Of a DNA stretch of 5,641 nt, positions 1 through 5,565 are shown one piece after another. Position numbers and translations under genes: made by a program. Position 1 is the first letter of the stretch, and every line of letters starts with the position of its first letter. The notes under the pieces were generated by a model. That model had not been told where the DNA came from, made no database searches, and was given only the letters and a program-made list of their open reading frames with translations. Source of the DNA: Acidobacteriota bacterium (GTDB taxonomy: Bacteria > Acidobacteriota > Thermoanaerobaculia > Multivoradales > JAHEKO01); NCBI GenBank assembly GCA_024638355.1, contig JAHEKO010000274.1, positions 1-5,641 of the forward strand, written 5' to 3'.

Positions 1-122
1 CGCCGACCGTCTCGCAGGGCGTTTTTCAGCGTCTGGAAGATGGTGTCTACGGCGAGCGCCGCCTTTACGCGCGAGACATCGGAGGCCTCCGCGACGCGGT
101 TTACGAGATCGACCTTGATCAT
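1..122 (-). CDS. HU/IHF-family histone-like DNA-binding protein (N-terminal part, truncated by window edge)
   Basis: The first 40 codons are visible, starting at ATG 122-120 and running off the left edge. The translation begins MIKVDLVNRVAEASDVSR and continues through VDTIFQTLKNAL. This matches the start of HU/IHF proteins: a short first strand with a K-x-D-L/I-V motif, then the two-helix dimerisation arm ending before the beta-ribbon, which lies outside the window. Proteins of this family are about 90-100 aa, bind DNA as dimers, bend it and help organise the nucleoid. The ribosome-binding site is weak (an A-rich AAGAAAA stretch just upstream). The gene lies 62 bp downstream of the MshEN-domain gene on the same strand, so it may be read through from that gene, from its own weak promoter, or both. 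HU and IHF subunits cannot be told apart from this fragment, so no symbol is given. Confidence 0.85.
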   Translation of the reverse strand, partial: MIKVDLVNRVAEASDVSRVKAALAVDTIFQTLKNALRDGR

Positions 123-143
123 GGGTTTTTCTTGAGACGGCGA

Positions 144-173
144 AGTCTAGCAGGCTGCGATTCGGACGTCCAA
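144..173 (-). promoter_or_regulatory. Possible promoter for the HU-family gene
   Basis: On the minus strand there is TTGGAC (173-168), an 18-bp spacer and TAGACT (149-144). Transcription would start near 137, about 15 nt before the HU ATG. The -10 matches the consensus at four of six positions and the -35 at only three, so this is a modest candidate. The short gap between the two genes could equally be read through from upstream. Confidence 0.3.
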
Positions 174-184
174 CCGACGCGAGC

Positions 185-1477
185 TCAGGCCTGTTTCCGC
201 TTCTTGCGGAGGATCAGCTCGCGCATGGCATCGCCGGCGCGGGCGGTCAGCCGGTGCACCGCGCCGAAATCGAGCGCCTCCAGACCCTCGGCTCCGCGGT
301 CGCCGAAAGCAATCACCACACCTCGTCCCTCGACGCTGACCACGGAGAGGAGACACTCGGTCTCCGGGTCGCCTCCGATCGCCTCGATCAGTAGCTGGTG
401 GTCCGGACTGGAGGAGAGGCGGCCGACGAACAGATGGCCGCCGCCCACCAGGCTGGTGAAGACCGATGCCTCCTGCAGGCCCGCGCGATAGCCGAGCAGG
501 CGATTCGCCTCGAGACCGGCGCCGCGGCCGATCCAACCGGCGACCGCGTCGCGTTGCACGCGGAAGAGAGCCACGCGGGTGAAGTGGTCGCTCAACTTGT
601 CGAGCAGCATCTCGCCGATCTGTTGCGCGTTCTCGGCGGGCCAGGGGGAGCTGGGGTGGTGCTCGACCTTGGCTCCCACGGGCTCGGGTGGCTTGGGCGG
701 CTCGGGCGGCTCGGACGGCTCGGACGGGGGCGCCGCTTCCGCGCGCGGTTGCGGAGGCGCCGTGCCGGCCGCCGGTCGCGGGGTCGCGGGCGTCTCGGCC
801 GTCGGCCGCGGCTCGGTCTCCTCTTCCTCCTTGAGGGACTGGCGCTCCTGGACGGTCAACTCGATCGAGCGCCGGGTCACCGGCGCCGGAGGGTAGACCA
901 GCTTCGGCCCGCGCTGGCTCTCGTCCGGCTCGGTCTCGAGGTCCGGAAACGGCGTGCTCCAGAGCTCTTCGAGCTCGGCGTTCGACGAGTCGGCGGTCGC
1001 GGCGCGATCGTGATCGAGCCGCTCGAGCAGGGTGCGGTAGCGCAGGGTGCAGTCCTTGCCGTAGTAGCGGCGGAGAGCTTCGAAGATCCGCACCTCATTG
1101 GCGATATGAACGTGGATCCACTTGCCGATCACGAAGGCGAGCTCGTCGTGAAGACCGCGGTTCTTGATCTCCAGAATCGCGATGTCGACCTGGTCGTCGC
1201 GCACGCGGAAGGGAACCGCCTCGCACGAGATCGCCAGGTTCGCCGGCAGCAGGCTGTGAATCTCCTCGGGGATGTCGCGCAGGTCCTCGACCTGGGCAGC
1301 CGGCAGGCCGAGCTGCTTGGCGAGGGCGGCGTCGAGCTGGCGCTCGGTGATCGCGCCGAGCTCCAGAAGACAGGTTCCGAGGCGCCCTCCCAGCTGTTCC
1401 TGTCGGCGCAGCGCCGCCTCCACCTGCCGGCTGGTCACGAGGCCGCTCTTGATGAGCAGCTGGCCGAGGACGGTCAC
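185..1477 (-). CDS. Stand-alone MshEN (GspE/PilB N-terminal) domain protein with Pro-rich linker and GAF-like C-terminus
   Basis: A 430-aa cytoplasmic protein with no signal peptide or membrane segment. Residues 3-26 and 32-55 form two 24-residue MshEN motifs joined by exactly five residues, the arrangement known for c-di-GMP-binding MshEN domains. Both have LG near the start, a central G and a final Q; the second begins RLG. Residues 56-140 resemble the rest of a T2SS-E N-terminal domain. Residues 180-275 are a Pro/Glu/Ala linker. Residues 280-425 (for example HFTRVALFRVQRD and VAGWIGRGAG) look like a GAF-type sensor fold. Walker A/B motifs are absent, so it is not a secretion ATPase. The start is GTG at 1477: an in-frame TAG lies six codons upstream, and GGAAAA gives a modest RBS. 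It is probably a c-di-GMP-responsive adaptor for a type IV pilus, secretion or motility system. That role is inferred, and the C-terminal fold is tentative. Confidence 0.85.
   Translation of the reverse strand: MTVLGQLLIKSGLVTSRQVEAALRRQEQLGGRLGTCLLELGAITERQLDAALAKQLGLPAAQVEDLRDIPEEIHSLLPANLAISCEAVPFRVRDDQVDIAILEIKNRGLHDELAFVIGKWIHVHIANEVRIFEALRRYYGKDCTLRYRTLLERLDHDRAATADSSNAELEELWSTPFPDLETEPDESQRGPKLVYPPAPVTRRSIELTVQERQSLKEEEETEPRPTAETPATPRPAAGTAPPQPRAEAAPPSEPSEPPEPPKPPEPVGAKVEHHPSSPWPAENAQQIGEMLLDKLSDHFTRVALFRVQRDAVAGWIGRGAGLEANRLLGYRAGLQEASVFTSLVGGGHLFVGRLSSSPDHQLLIEAIGGDPETECLLSVVSVEGRGVVIAFGDRGAEGLEALDFGAVHRLTARAGDAMRELILRKKRKQA
680..727 (-). repeat. Proline/glutamate repeat in linker (PSEP/PPEP units)
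   Basis: These bases encode residues 251-266 of the MshEN protein as short S-E-P and P-E-P units. On the plus strand they read as tandem GGCTCGG(G/A)C-type 9-mers. The stretch is a low-complexity flexible linker and a likely site of length variation between strains. Confidence 0.7.
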
Positions 1478-1550
1478 TGCTGTTTTCCGAAGTCGCTACG
1501 GCGTCGTTGCTAACTGCTTGTGAACCTGTAGTTTAGCTGCCAATGCAAAG

Positions 1551-1579
1551 ATTATAGGGAGGCCCGGTGGGGTTGTAAA
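1551..1579 (-). promoter_or_regulatory. Strong sigma70-type promoter for the MshEN gene
   Basis: On the minus strand, TTTACA (1579-1574) and a perfect TATAAT (1556-1551) are separated by the optimal 17 bp. Eleven of twelve consensus positions match in an otherwise high-G+C genome. Transcription is predicted near A1544, leaving a leader of about 67 nt before the GTG at 1477. This is the best promoter in the window. Confidence 0.75.
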
Positions 1580-1599
1580 GCCGCGAACTGGTTTATGAT
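1573..1599 (+). promoter_or_regulatory. Candidate promoter for the TPR-lipoprotein-ispE operon, overlapping the divergent promoter
   Basis: TATGAT (1594-1599) is a good -10 element. TTGTAA (1573-1578), 15 bp upstream, is the best available -35, although the spacing is short. Predicted initiation at G1606-A1608 falls at or within two bases of the TPR ATG (1608), so the mRNA would be leaderless or nearly so. This agrees with the lack of any Shine-Dalgarno sequence there. The -35 shares five bases with the -35 of the opposing promoter. Confidence 0.45.
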
Positions 1600-1607
1600 T
1601 GCACCGC

Positions 1608-3500
1608 ATGAAGCGGCTGTTTCTCTCCTTCGCGGTTCTCTCGGTGCTCGCCGGTGCGGGCGCCCAGGCCTCGTCCGAATCCGAGGCTGCCTACCAGTTC
1701 GCCGTCGCCCAATCGCTCGCTCAAGAGGGGTCGTACCGCCAGGCCTTGAAGGCCTTCGAGGAGGTGGTGCGGATGGTTCCCGACGAGCCCTACATCCGGC
1801 TCGAGTACGCGGAGTTCCTGGCCCGACTCAGCCGCTGGCGCGACGCCGCGGAGCAGGCGCGCGCGGCCCTCGAGCTCGCGCCCGAGAACGTCAGCGTGTT
1901 GCGTCTGGTCGGCCGCGTCGAGCTGAATCTCTCCGAGAGCGACACCGCGGCCATGGACCGCGCGAGGGAGGCCTTCAGCAGGGTTCACGAGGTGGTTCCG
2001 GGCGACCGGGAGGCGGCGCTGTCGTTGGGCCAGATCTATCTCAGCCAGGGGCAGGCGAGCGAAGCCGCCGATCTCTTCTACGATCTGGTCGCGCGCCGGG
2101 CCGGCGACCGGACCGCGATCTCCTTCCTGATCGAAGCGCTGCAGCGCTCGAATCGGGCGGATGAGCTGGAGCAGGTCCTCGTCGACTACCTCGATCAGGA
2201 TCCGGAGTTCCTCAAGGTGCGGATGCTCTTGTCGCGCCTGCAGAGCGAGCGCGGCGACCACGACTCCGCCGCGGCGACGCTCGGCGGCGTCGGCGGCGAC
2301 GACGCGCACAGCCCGGAGATCCGGCGTCAGCTGGCCCTCGAGCTCTACCGCGGCGGCGAGCTCGACCGGGCGCTGGCCATGGTCGAGGAGATTCTCGACC
2401 TGCATCCCGAAGAGACGCAGATCCGCTACCTCAAGGCGATGATCTTCAAGGATCAGGGGCGGCTGTCCGAGGCCGAGTCGGAGGTCGCGAGCCTGGCCTC
2501 GGACGAACCGGAGAATCTCCAGTACCAGATGGCGCTCGCCCATCTGCGCGAGCGCCAGGGGCGCAGCAAGGAGGCGGCAGCGGGACTCGCCCGGGCGGCC
2601 TCGGCGCTGGACGAAAGGGGGCGGTTGGCGAAGGCTCAGACGGCGCGGCTGGAGCTGGCGGCGATCGGCATGCGAGCGGGTGACTGGCAGACGGTCATGG
2701 TCGCGACTCGGGACCTGCTCGCCGACGAGGGCGAGGTCGGCGCCGAGGCGCGCCTCCTGCGCGGCGAAGCTCTCCTTCGTCTCGATCGTCTCGACGAGGC
2801 GCTCGACCTGCTGGCTGAAGTCGACGCCGAGTCGTCGCTGGGCGGCCGGGCGGCGGCCAAGCGGGCGGAGATCCTGTTCAGCGCCGGTCGCGACGCCGAA
2901 GCCGAACGGAGCCTCGCGCAGCTGACCGGCGACGGCGATCAGGAGTCGCTGCTGCTCGCCGCGGAGGTCTACCAGCGGGCCGAGCGCCACGGCGAGGCGA
3001 TTCCGGTCCTCCTGCGCGCCCGCGAGGACCTTCCCGATTCGCTTCAGGTCCTCTTCTGGCTCGGCGCCGCCTACGAGCGCACCGGTCAGCTGCCGAAGGC
3101 CGAGGGCGAGTTCCGCCGTCTGCTGTCGCTCGATCCCGAGTTCGCCCCGGCGCTGAACTACCTTGGCTACATGTGGACCGAGCAGGGGCAGAATCTGAAC
3201 GAGGCCCTGGAAATGGTGAACCGTGCCGTCGAGCTCGATCCCGACAACGGCGCCTACATCGATTCTCTCGGCTGGGCCTACTTCCAGCTCGGCCGTTACG
3301 AGGAGGCCCAAGATCACCTGGAGCGCGCGGCCGAGCTGATTCCGAACGACGCGGTGATCGTCGAGCATCTCGGCGACCTCCACCAGGCCGTTGGCGATTT
3401 CGACCGGGCGCGCGAGTATTACCGCCGGGCGGTGGACCTCGAGGGCGAGAATCTGGAGCAGGTGCGGCGCAAGCTCCAGGAGCTCGACAGCGGTCTCTGA
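1608..3500 (+). CDS. Exported tetratricopeptide-repeat protein (family found next to lolB)
   Basis: A 630-aa protein. Residues 1-21 are a Sec signal peptide (MKRLF, a hydrophobic stretch, then AGAGAQA with likely cleavage before SSES), so it is probably periplasmic or envelope-located. The rest is a run of TPR helices: residues 27-60, 63-93, 134-165, 238-268, 272-300, 382-405 and 445-615. The C-terminal repeats are closest to consensus, with ALNYLGYMW, EALEMVNRAVELDPDN, YIDSLGWAYFQLGRYEEA and FDRAREYYRRAVDL. The NYLGY...DSLGW signature is typical of the TPR protein encoded beside lolB and ispE in Proteobacteria (PA4667 type). TPRs act as protein-protein scaffolds; the partner is unknown. I chose ATG 1608 because it begins the K-R-hydrophobic signal peptide; a TTG at 1599 in the same frame adds only three residues. 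No Shine-Dalgarno is present. The stop overlaps the proposed start of the lipoprotein gene. Confidence 0.88.
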   Translation: MKRLFLSFAVLSVLAGAGAQASSESEAAYQFAVAQSLAQEGSYRQALKAFEEVVRMVPDEPYIRLEYAEFLARLSRWRDAAEQARAALELAPENVSVLRLVGRVELNLSESDTAAMDRAREAFSRVHEVVPGDREAALSLGQIYLSQGQASEAADLFYDLVARRAGDRTAISFLIEALQRSNRADELEQVLVDYLDQDPEFLKVRMLLSRLQSERGDHDSAAATLGGVGGDDAHSPEIRRQLALELYRGGELDRALAMVEEILDLHPEETQIRYLKAMIFKDQGRLSEAESEVASLASDEPENLQYQMALAHLRERQGRSKEAAAGLARAASALDERGRLAKAQTARLELAAIGMRAGDWQTVMVATRDLLADEGEVGAEARLLRGEALLRLDRLDEALDLLAEVDAESSLGGRAAAKRAEILFSAGRDAEAERSLAQLTGDGDQESLLLAAEVYQRAERHGEAIPVLLRAREDLPDSLQVLFWLGAAYERTGQLPKAEGEFRRLLSLDPEFAPALNYLGYMWTEQGQNLNEALEMVNRAVELDPDNGAYIDSLGWAYFQLGRYEEAQDHLERAAELIPNDAVIVEHLGDLHQAVGDFDRAREYYRRAVDLEGENLEQVRRKLQELDSGL

Positions 3501-4246
3501 GCCGTCGGGCACTCATTCCGCTCGCGGCGGTCGCGCTGGCGGGCTGCGGCTCCGGCGGCGTGCAACAGCCGGCATCGGAGCCGGTGGCGGTCGCTGCGCC
3601 CGAGGTCGAGCTCAGCGCGACCGAGCTCGAGACCCAGCGCCTCTATCGGGTGCGCTACGAGGGACCGGGCGGGAGCGGCGGCCTGCGGCTCGTGCTGCGG
3701 CTGGCGGCCCGAGATCGATTCTCGCTGTCGGCGTCGGACGCTCTGGGGCGGGCGGTCTGGAGTCTCGCGCTGCGCGATGGTGGGACTCTGATCGTCGACC
3801 ACAAGCGCGAGCAGACCTGCGCCACCGGCGTGGATGTGCGGATTCCGGAGGCGGCGCTGGCGCCGCTGCCGATCGAGGCGCTGCCGGTCGTGCTGCTCGG
3901 CCGTCTGCCGGTCGCCGCCGAAGTCGCCGACGGTCCGCTCGATCTGCGCGATTCGCACGGGCGGCGCTGGACCGCGCGAATGGAGGCCGGCCGGCCGCTG
4001 GCCTGGACTCTGTGGCGTGCCGGCGAGCCTTCCCTCTGGTGGCTTGCCCAGCCCGGGGGCGGCGTGCTGTCGCAACGGGACGGCTCGCAGTTTCGCTGGC
4101 GGGAGAGCGTGGTCGAGCCGCTCTCACCGGGAGCCGAGGTGTTGGAGCCTCCGGCCGGGTATTCTCGGGTCGAATGCGATGAATGGCGAGTTCCGGAGCT
4201 ACGCCAAGATCAACCTGCATCTGCAGGTGATCGGCCGGCGAGCTGA
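3497..4246 (+). CDS. LolB-like outer-membrane lipoprotein (LolA/LolB fold, tentative)
   Basis: A frame with good coding character encodes a lipoprotein of about 249 aa. The N-terminus SRRALIPLAAVALAGC is a classic type II signal peptide, with lipobox LAGC and lipidated Cys17 followed by GSGG. The mature part has alternating strands (RFSLSASDALGRAVWSLAL, then TLIVDHKREQT) and a weak C-terminal strand region (WTARMEAG, SQFRWRESV), as expected of LolA/LolB-fold or DUF4292-type proteins. Position between the TPR gene and ispE is the usual place of lolB, the acceptor that inserts lipoproteins into the outer membrane. No ATG, GTG or TTG gives a sensible start. The best choice is CTG 3497, overlapping the TPR stop as CTGA, with AGGAG at 3478-3482 rather far (14 nt) upstream. 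The C-terminus overlaps ispE by 68 bp. The gene is well supported, but its start and its identity as true LolB are less certain. Confidence 0.72.
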   Translation: MSRRALIPLAAVALAGCGSGGVQQPASEPVAVAAPEVELSATELETQRLYRVRYEGPGGSGGLRLVLRLAARDRFSLSASDALGRAVWSLALRDGGTLIVDHKREQTCATGVDVRIPEAALAPLPIEALPVVLLGRLPVAAEVADGPLDLRDSHGRRWTARMEAGRPLAWTLWRAGEPSLWWLAQPGGGVLSQRDGSQFRWRESVVEPLSPGAEVLEPPAGYSRVECDEWRVPELRQDQPASAGDRPAS

Positions 4247-5060
4247 CGGCTATCACGAGCTGCGTACGCTCTTTCAGTCGATCGCGCTCCACGACCTGGT
4301 GCGGATCGAGGTGACCGGGAGCGAACTGAGCCTCCGGGTGGTCGAAGGGCGGGCGCCGTCGGGACCCGAGAATCTGGCTCTGCGCGCCGCGCGGCTCTAT
4401 TTCGAGCGCTGGCCGCCGGCGGCGGGGGTGCGCATCGAGCTGCGCAAGCGCGTGCCCGCGGGGGGTGGACTGGGCGGCGGCAGCAGCAACGCGGCGACCG
4501 TTCTGCGCGTTCTCGACACGCGATTCCGCCGGGCGTCGCCGGCCGGGCTGTGGGCGGCGGCGCGTACCCTCGGCGCCGACGTGCCCTTCTTCCTGGTCGG
4601 AGGCACGGCGCTCGGCTTCGGGCGCGGCGACGAAGTCATCCCGCTGCCCGACATCCCCGAGACCGAGGTCTGGGTGGTCACTCCACCGGTTTCGGTCTCG
4701 ACCGCCGAGGCGTTCGCGAGATTACGCGATTTGACACCCAATCCCCTCCCTTCTAGCATTATCGAGCTCGCTCAGGGTGGGAGTGTCAAAAACGCTGCGG
4801 CCGTTCGCGGTCACAACGATATGGAGGCGGTGGTCCTGGGCTGGGTTCCTTTGCTGGGGGAGGTGTACGAATCGTTGTTCGACGCGGGCGCCAGCGCCGT
4901 TCGCCTGTCGGGCACGGGCGCGAGTCTTTTCGCTTTCTTCGATCACACAACGTCCGTTCGCGACTTGGAGGCCAGGTTGCCGGATGGCACTATCGTGGCG
5001 AGGTCTCGCACGCTCGGTCGCGTCGAATCTGCTTCATGTGGACGTTCTCTGGAGGACTAG
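4179..5060 (+). CDS. ispE: 4-diphosphocytidyl-2-C-methyl-D-erythritol kinase
   Basis: IspE phosphorylates the 2-hydroxyl of CDP-methylerythritol with ATP, the fourth step of the MEP route to IPP and DMAPP. The 293-aa length is normal for this cytosolic GHMP kinase. Motif 1 is SYAKINLHLQVIGRRADGYH, with Lys10 and His26 at the positions used for substrate binding in E. coli IspE. The ATP-binding motif 2 is PAGGGLGGGSSNAA (residues 93-106). GADVPFF (132-138) carries the expected catalytic Asp134. HNDME (212-216) matches the NDLE region, and SGTGASLFAFF (244-254) is GHMP motif 3. All key residues are intact. ATG 4179 is the only sensible start: it precedes the conserved SYAKIN, and no strong Shine-Dalgarno is visible, so translation may be coupled to the overlapping lipoprotein gene. 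Residues 180-205 use atypical AT-rich codons and contain a promoter-like sequence. Confidence 0.96.
   Translation: MNGEFRSYAKINLHLQVIGRRADGYHELRTLFQSIALHDLVRIEVTGSELSLRVVEGRAPSGPENLALRAARLYFERWPPAAGVRIELRKRVPAGGGLGGGSSNAATVLRVLDTRFRRASPAGLWAAARTLGADVPFFLVGGTALGFGRGDEVIPLPDIPETEVWVVTPPVSVSTAEAFARLRDLTPNPLPSSIIELAQGGSVKNAAAVRGHNDMEAVVLGWVPLLGEVYESLFDAGASAVRLSGTGASLFAFFDHTTSVRDLEARLPDGTIVARSRTLGRVESASCGRSLED
4730..4790. repeat. Inverted repeat TTTGACAC / GTGTCAAA inside ispE
   Basis: Perfect 8-bp arms lie at 4730-4737 and 4783-4790, separated by 45 bp. Further C-rich and G-rich stretches just inside the arms could partly extend the pairing. The left arm contains the -35 hexamer of the internal promoter candidate and the right arm lies just past its predicted start site. 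It could be an operator pair, an RNA hairpin, or chance. Confidence 0.45.
4731..4759 (+). promoter_or_regulatory. Candidate internal promoter within ispE, possibly for spoVG and tRNA-Gln
   Basis: A perfect -35 TTGACA (4731-4736), a 17-bp spacer and TAGCAT (4754-4759, four of six matches) would start transcription near 4766, about 300 nt before spoVG. The surrounding codons (aga, tta, ttg, aca, cct, tct, att, aaa) depart from the G/C-ending codons used elsewhere in ispE. This suggests the DNA sequence is constrained for more than protein coding. Whether it is active cannot be told from sequence. Confidence 0.45.
5051..5055 (+). promoter_or_regulatory. Ribosome-binding site of spoVG
   Basis: GGAGG sits nine bases before the ATG at 5065 and overlaps the last codons of ispE. 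It is the clearest Shine-Dalgarno sequence in the window and fixes the spoVG start. Confidence 0.85.
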
Positions 5061-5064
5061 GCCG

Positions 5065-5535
5065 ATGGAAGTGACCGAGATCAAGGTCTTCCCGATCGAG
5101 GAGGAGAAGCTCAAGGCGTTCGTCTCGATCGTGATCGACAACTGCTTCATGGTGAACGACATCAAGGTCATCAAGGGAAGGGACGGCCTGTTCATCAGCA
5201 TGCCCAGCCGGCGCAAGAAGAACGGCAAGTTCAAGGACGTCGCCCATCCGCTCAACAACGAGACCCGCCAGATGATCGAGGGTCTGATCCTCACGGACTA
5301 CGAGCGGATCCTGCGCGGCGAAGGCGGCGAAGAGCGGCGGGCCGACGCCGGCCGCAGCGACAACGGCAGCGAGGTCGCCGAGGTCGCGGTCGCCGAGGTC
5401 GCCGAGGTCGCCGCGAGCCCCGAGCCCGCGACTCCGCCCGTGGAGGCCGAAGAGGAGCCGCCGGCCGAGGCGAAGAACAAGAGCCTCGAAGAGGTGACCG
5501 AGCTGCACCTCCGGGACTCGTTTTGGAGCTCGTAG
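5065..5535 (+). CDS. spoVG: SpoVG-family nucleic-acid-binding regulator with extended C-terminal tail
   Basis: Residues 1-84 are a full SpoVG domain: MEVTEIKVFPIEE, AFVSIVIDNCFMVNDIKVIKG, GLFISMPSRRKKNGKFKDVAHPLN and ending TDYERIL. The B. subtilis protein aligns by eye along this whole stretch. SpoVG proteins bind DNA and RNA and act as global regulators (septation and sporulation in Bacillus, virulence in Staphylococcus, Listeria and Borrelia). Here the protein is 156 aa, against about 85-100 in Firmicutes. The extra part is an acidic, low-complexity stretch (about residues 85-140, with E-V-A repeats then Pro/Glu) ending in an ordered-looking segment, SLEEVTELHLRDSFWSS. The start is firm: ATG with GGAGG nine bases upstream, four bases after the ispE stop. 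It is probably co-transcribed with ispE, with or without the internal promoter. Its target in this non-Firmicute context is unknown. Confidence 0.94.
   Translation: MEVTEIKVFPIEEEKLKAFVSIVIDNCFMVNDIKVIKGRDGLFISMPSRRKKNGKFKDVAHPLNNETRQMIEGLILTDYERILRGEGGEERRADAGRSDNGSEVAEVAVAEVAEVAASPEPATPPVEAEEEPPAEAKNKSLEEVTELHLRDSFWSS
5371..5412 (+). repeat. In-frame GAGGTCGCC tandem repeat in the spoVG tail
   Basis: Nine-base units GAGGTCGCC occur at 5371, 5395 and 5404, with a one-base variant at 5380 followed by a 6-bp partial unit (5389-5394). They encode E-V-A repeats. All units are multiples of three, so gain or loss keeps the frame. This marks the tail as a flexible, slippage-prone region. Confidence 0.75.
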
Positions 5536-5565
5536 GGCGATAGATTAGGGCGGCGTACAGACCGT

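Noticed and set aside
164..171. Palindrome GGACGTCC upstream of the HU-family gene as an operator
   Set aside because: Eight bases of self-complementary GC-rich sequence are common by chance here, and the symmetry does not extend outward.
398..1513. A 371-codon plus-strand frame opposite the MshEN gene
   Set aside because: It contains long R/L/G low-complexity runs from the reverse of the Pro-rich linker; the minus strand shows clear MshEN motifs, so this frame is a shadow.
1512..1533. Small hairpin (AACTGC/GTAGTT) in the divergent region as a terminator or riboswitch
   Set aside because: The six-pair stem has a wobble or mismatch, no U-tract follows, and it is too short to match a riboswitch.
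1599..1607. TTG start three codons upstream of the TPR ATG
   Set aside because: It overlaps the proposed -10 element and adds only L/M-H-R before a canonical signal peptide; ATG 1608 is preferred.
1593..3512. A 639-codon open frame antisense to the TPR gene
   Set aside because: It mirrors the G+C-rich codons of the TPR gene on the other strand, has no recognisable domain or RBS, and its composition (L, R, G, A, V, Q runs) is typical of a shadow frame.
4142..4165. Possible promoter (TTGGAG, TATTCT) just before ispE
   Set aside because: The spacer is only 12 bp, too short for a sigma70 promoter; ispE is better explained by read-through from the overlapping upstream gene.
3419..4292. Overlapping minus-strand frames across the lipoprotein gene and start of ispE
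   Set aside because: They are Arg/Ala/Pro-rich with no motif, whereas the plus strand shows a lipobox and IspE motifs here.
4738..4750. Possible G-quadruplex on the minus strand inside ispE
   Set aside because: Only three adjacent G-runs are present, and four are needed.
4777..5064. Upstream in-frame extension of spoVG starting at GTG 4777
   Set aside because: It runs within ispE in another frame with no domain. The ATG at 5065 has a GGAGG at ideal spacing and begins the conserved SpoVG N-terminus.
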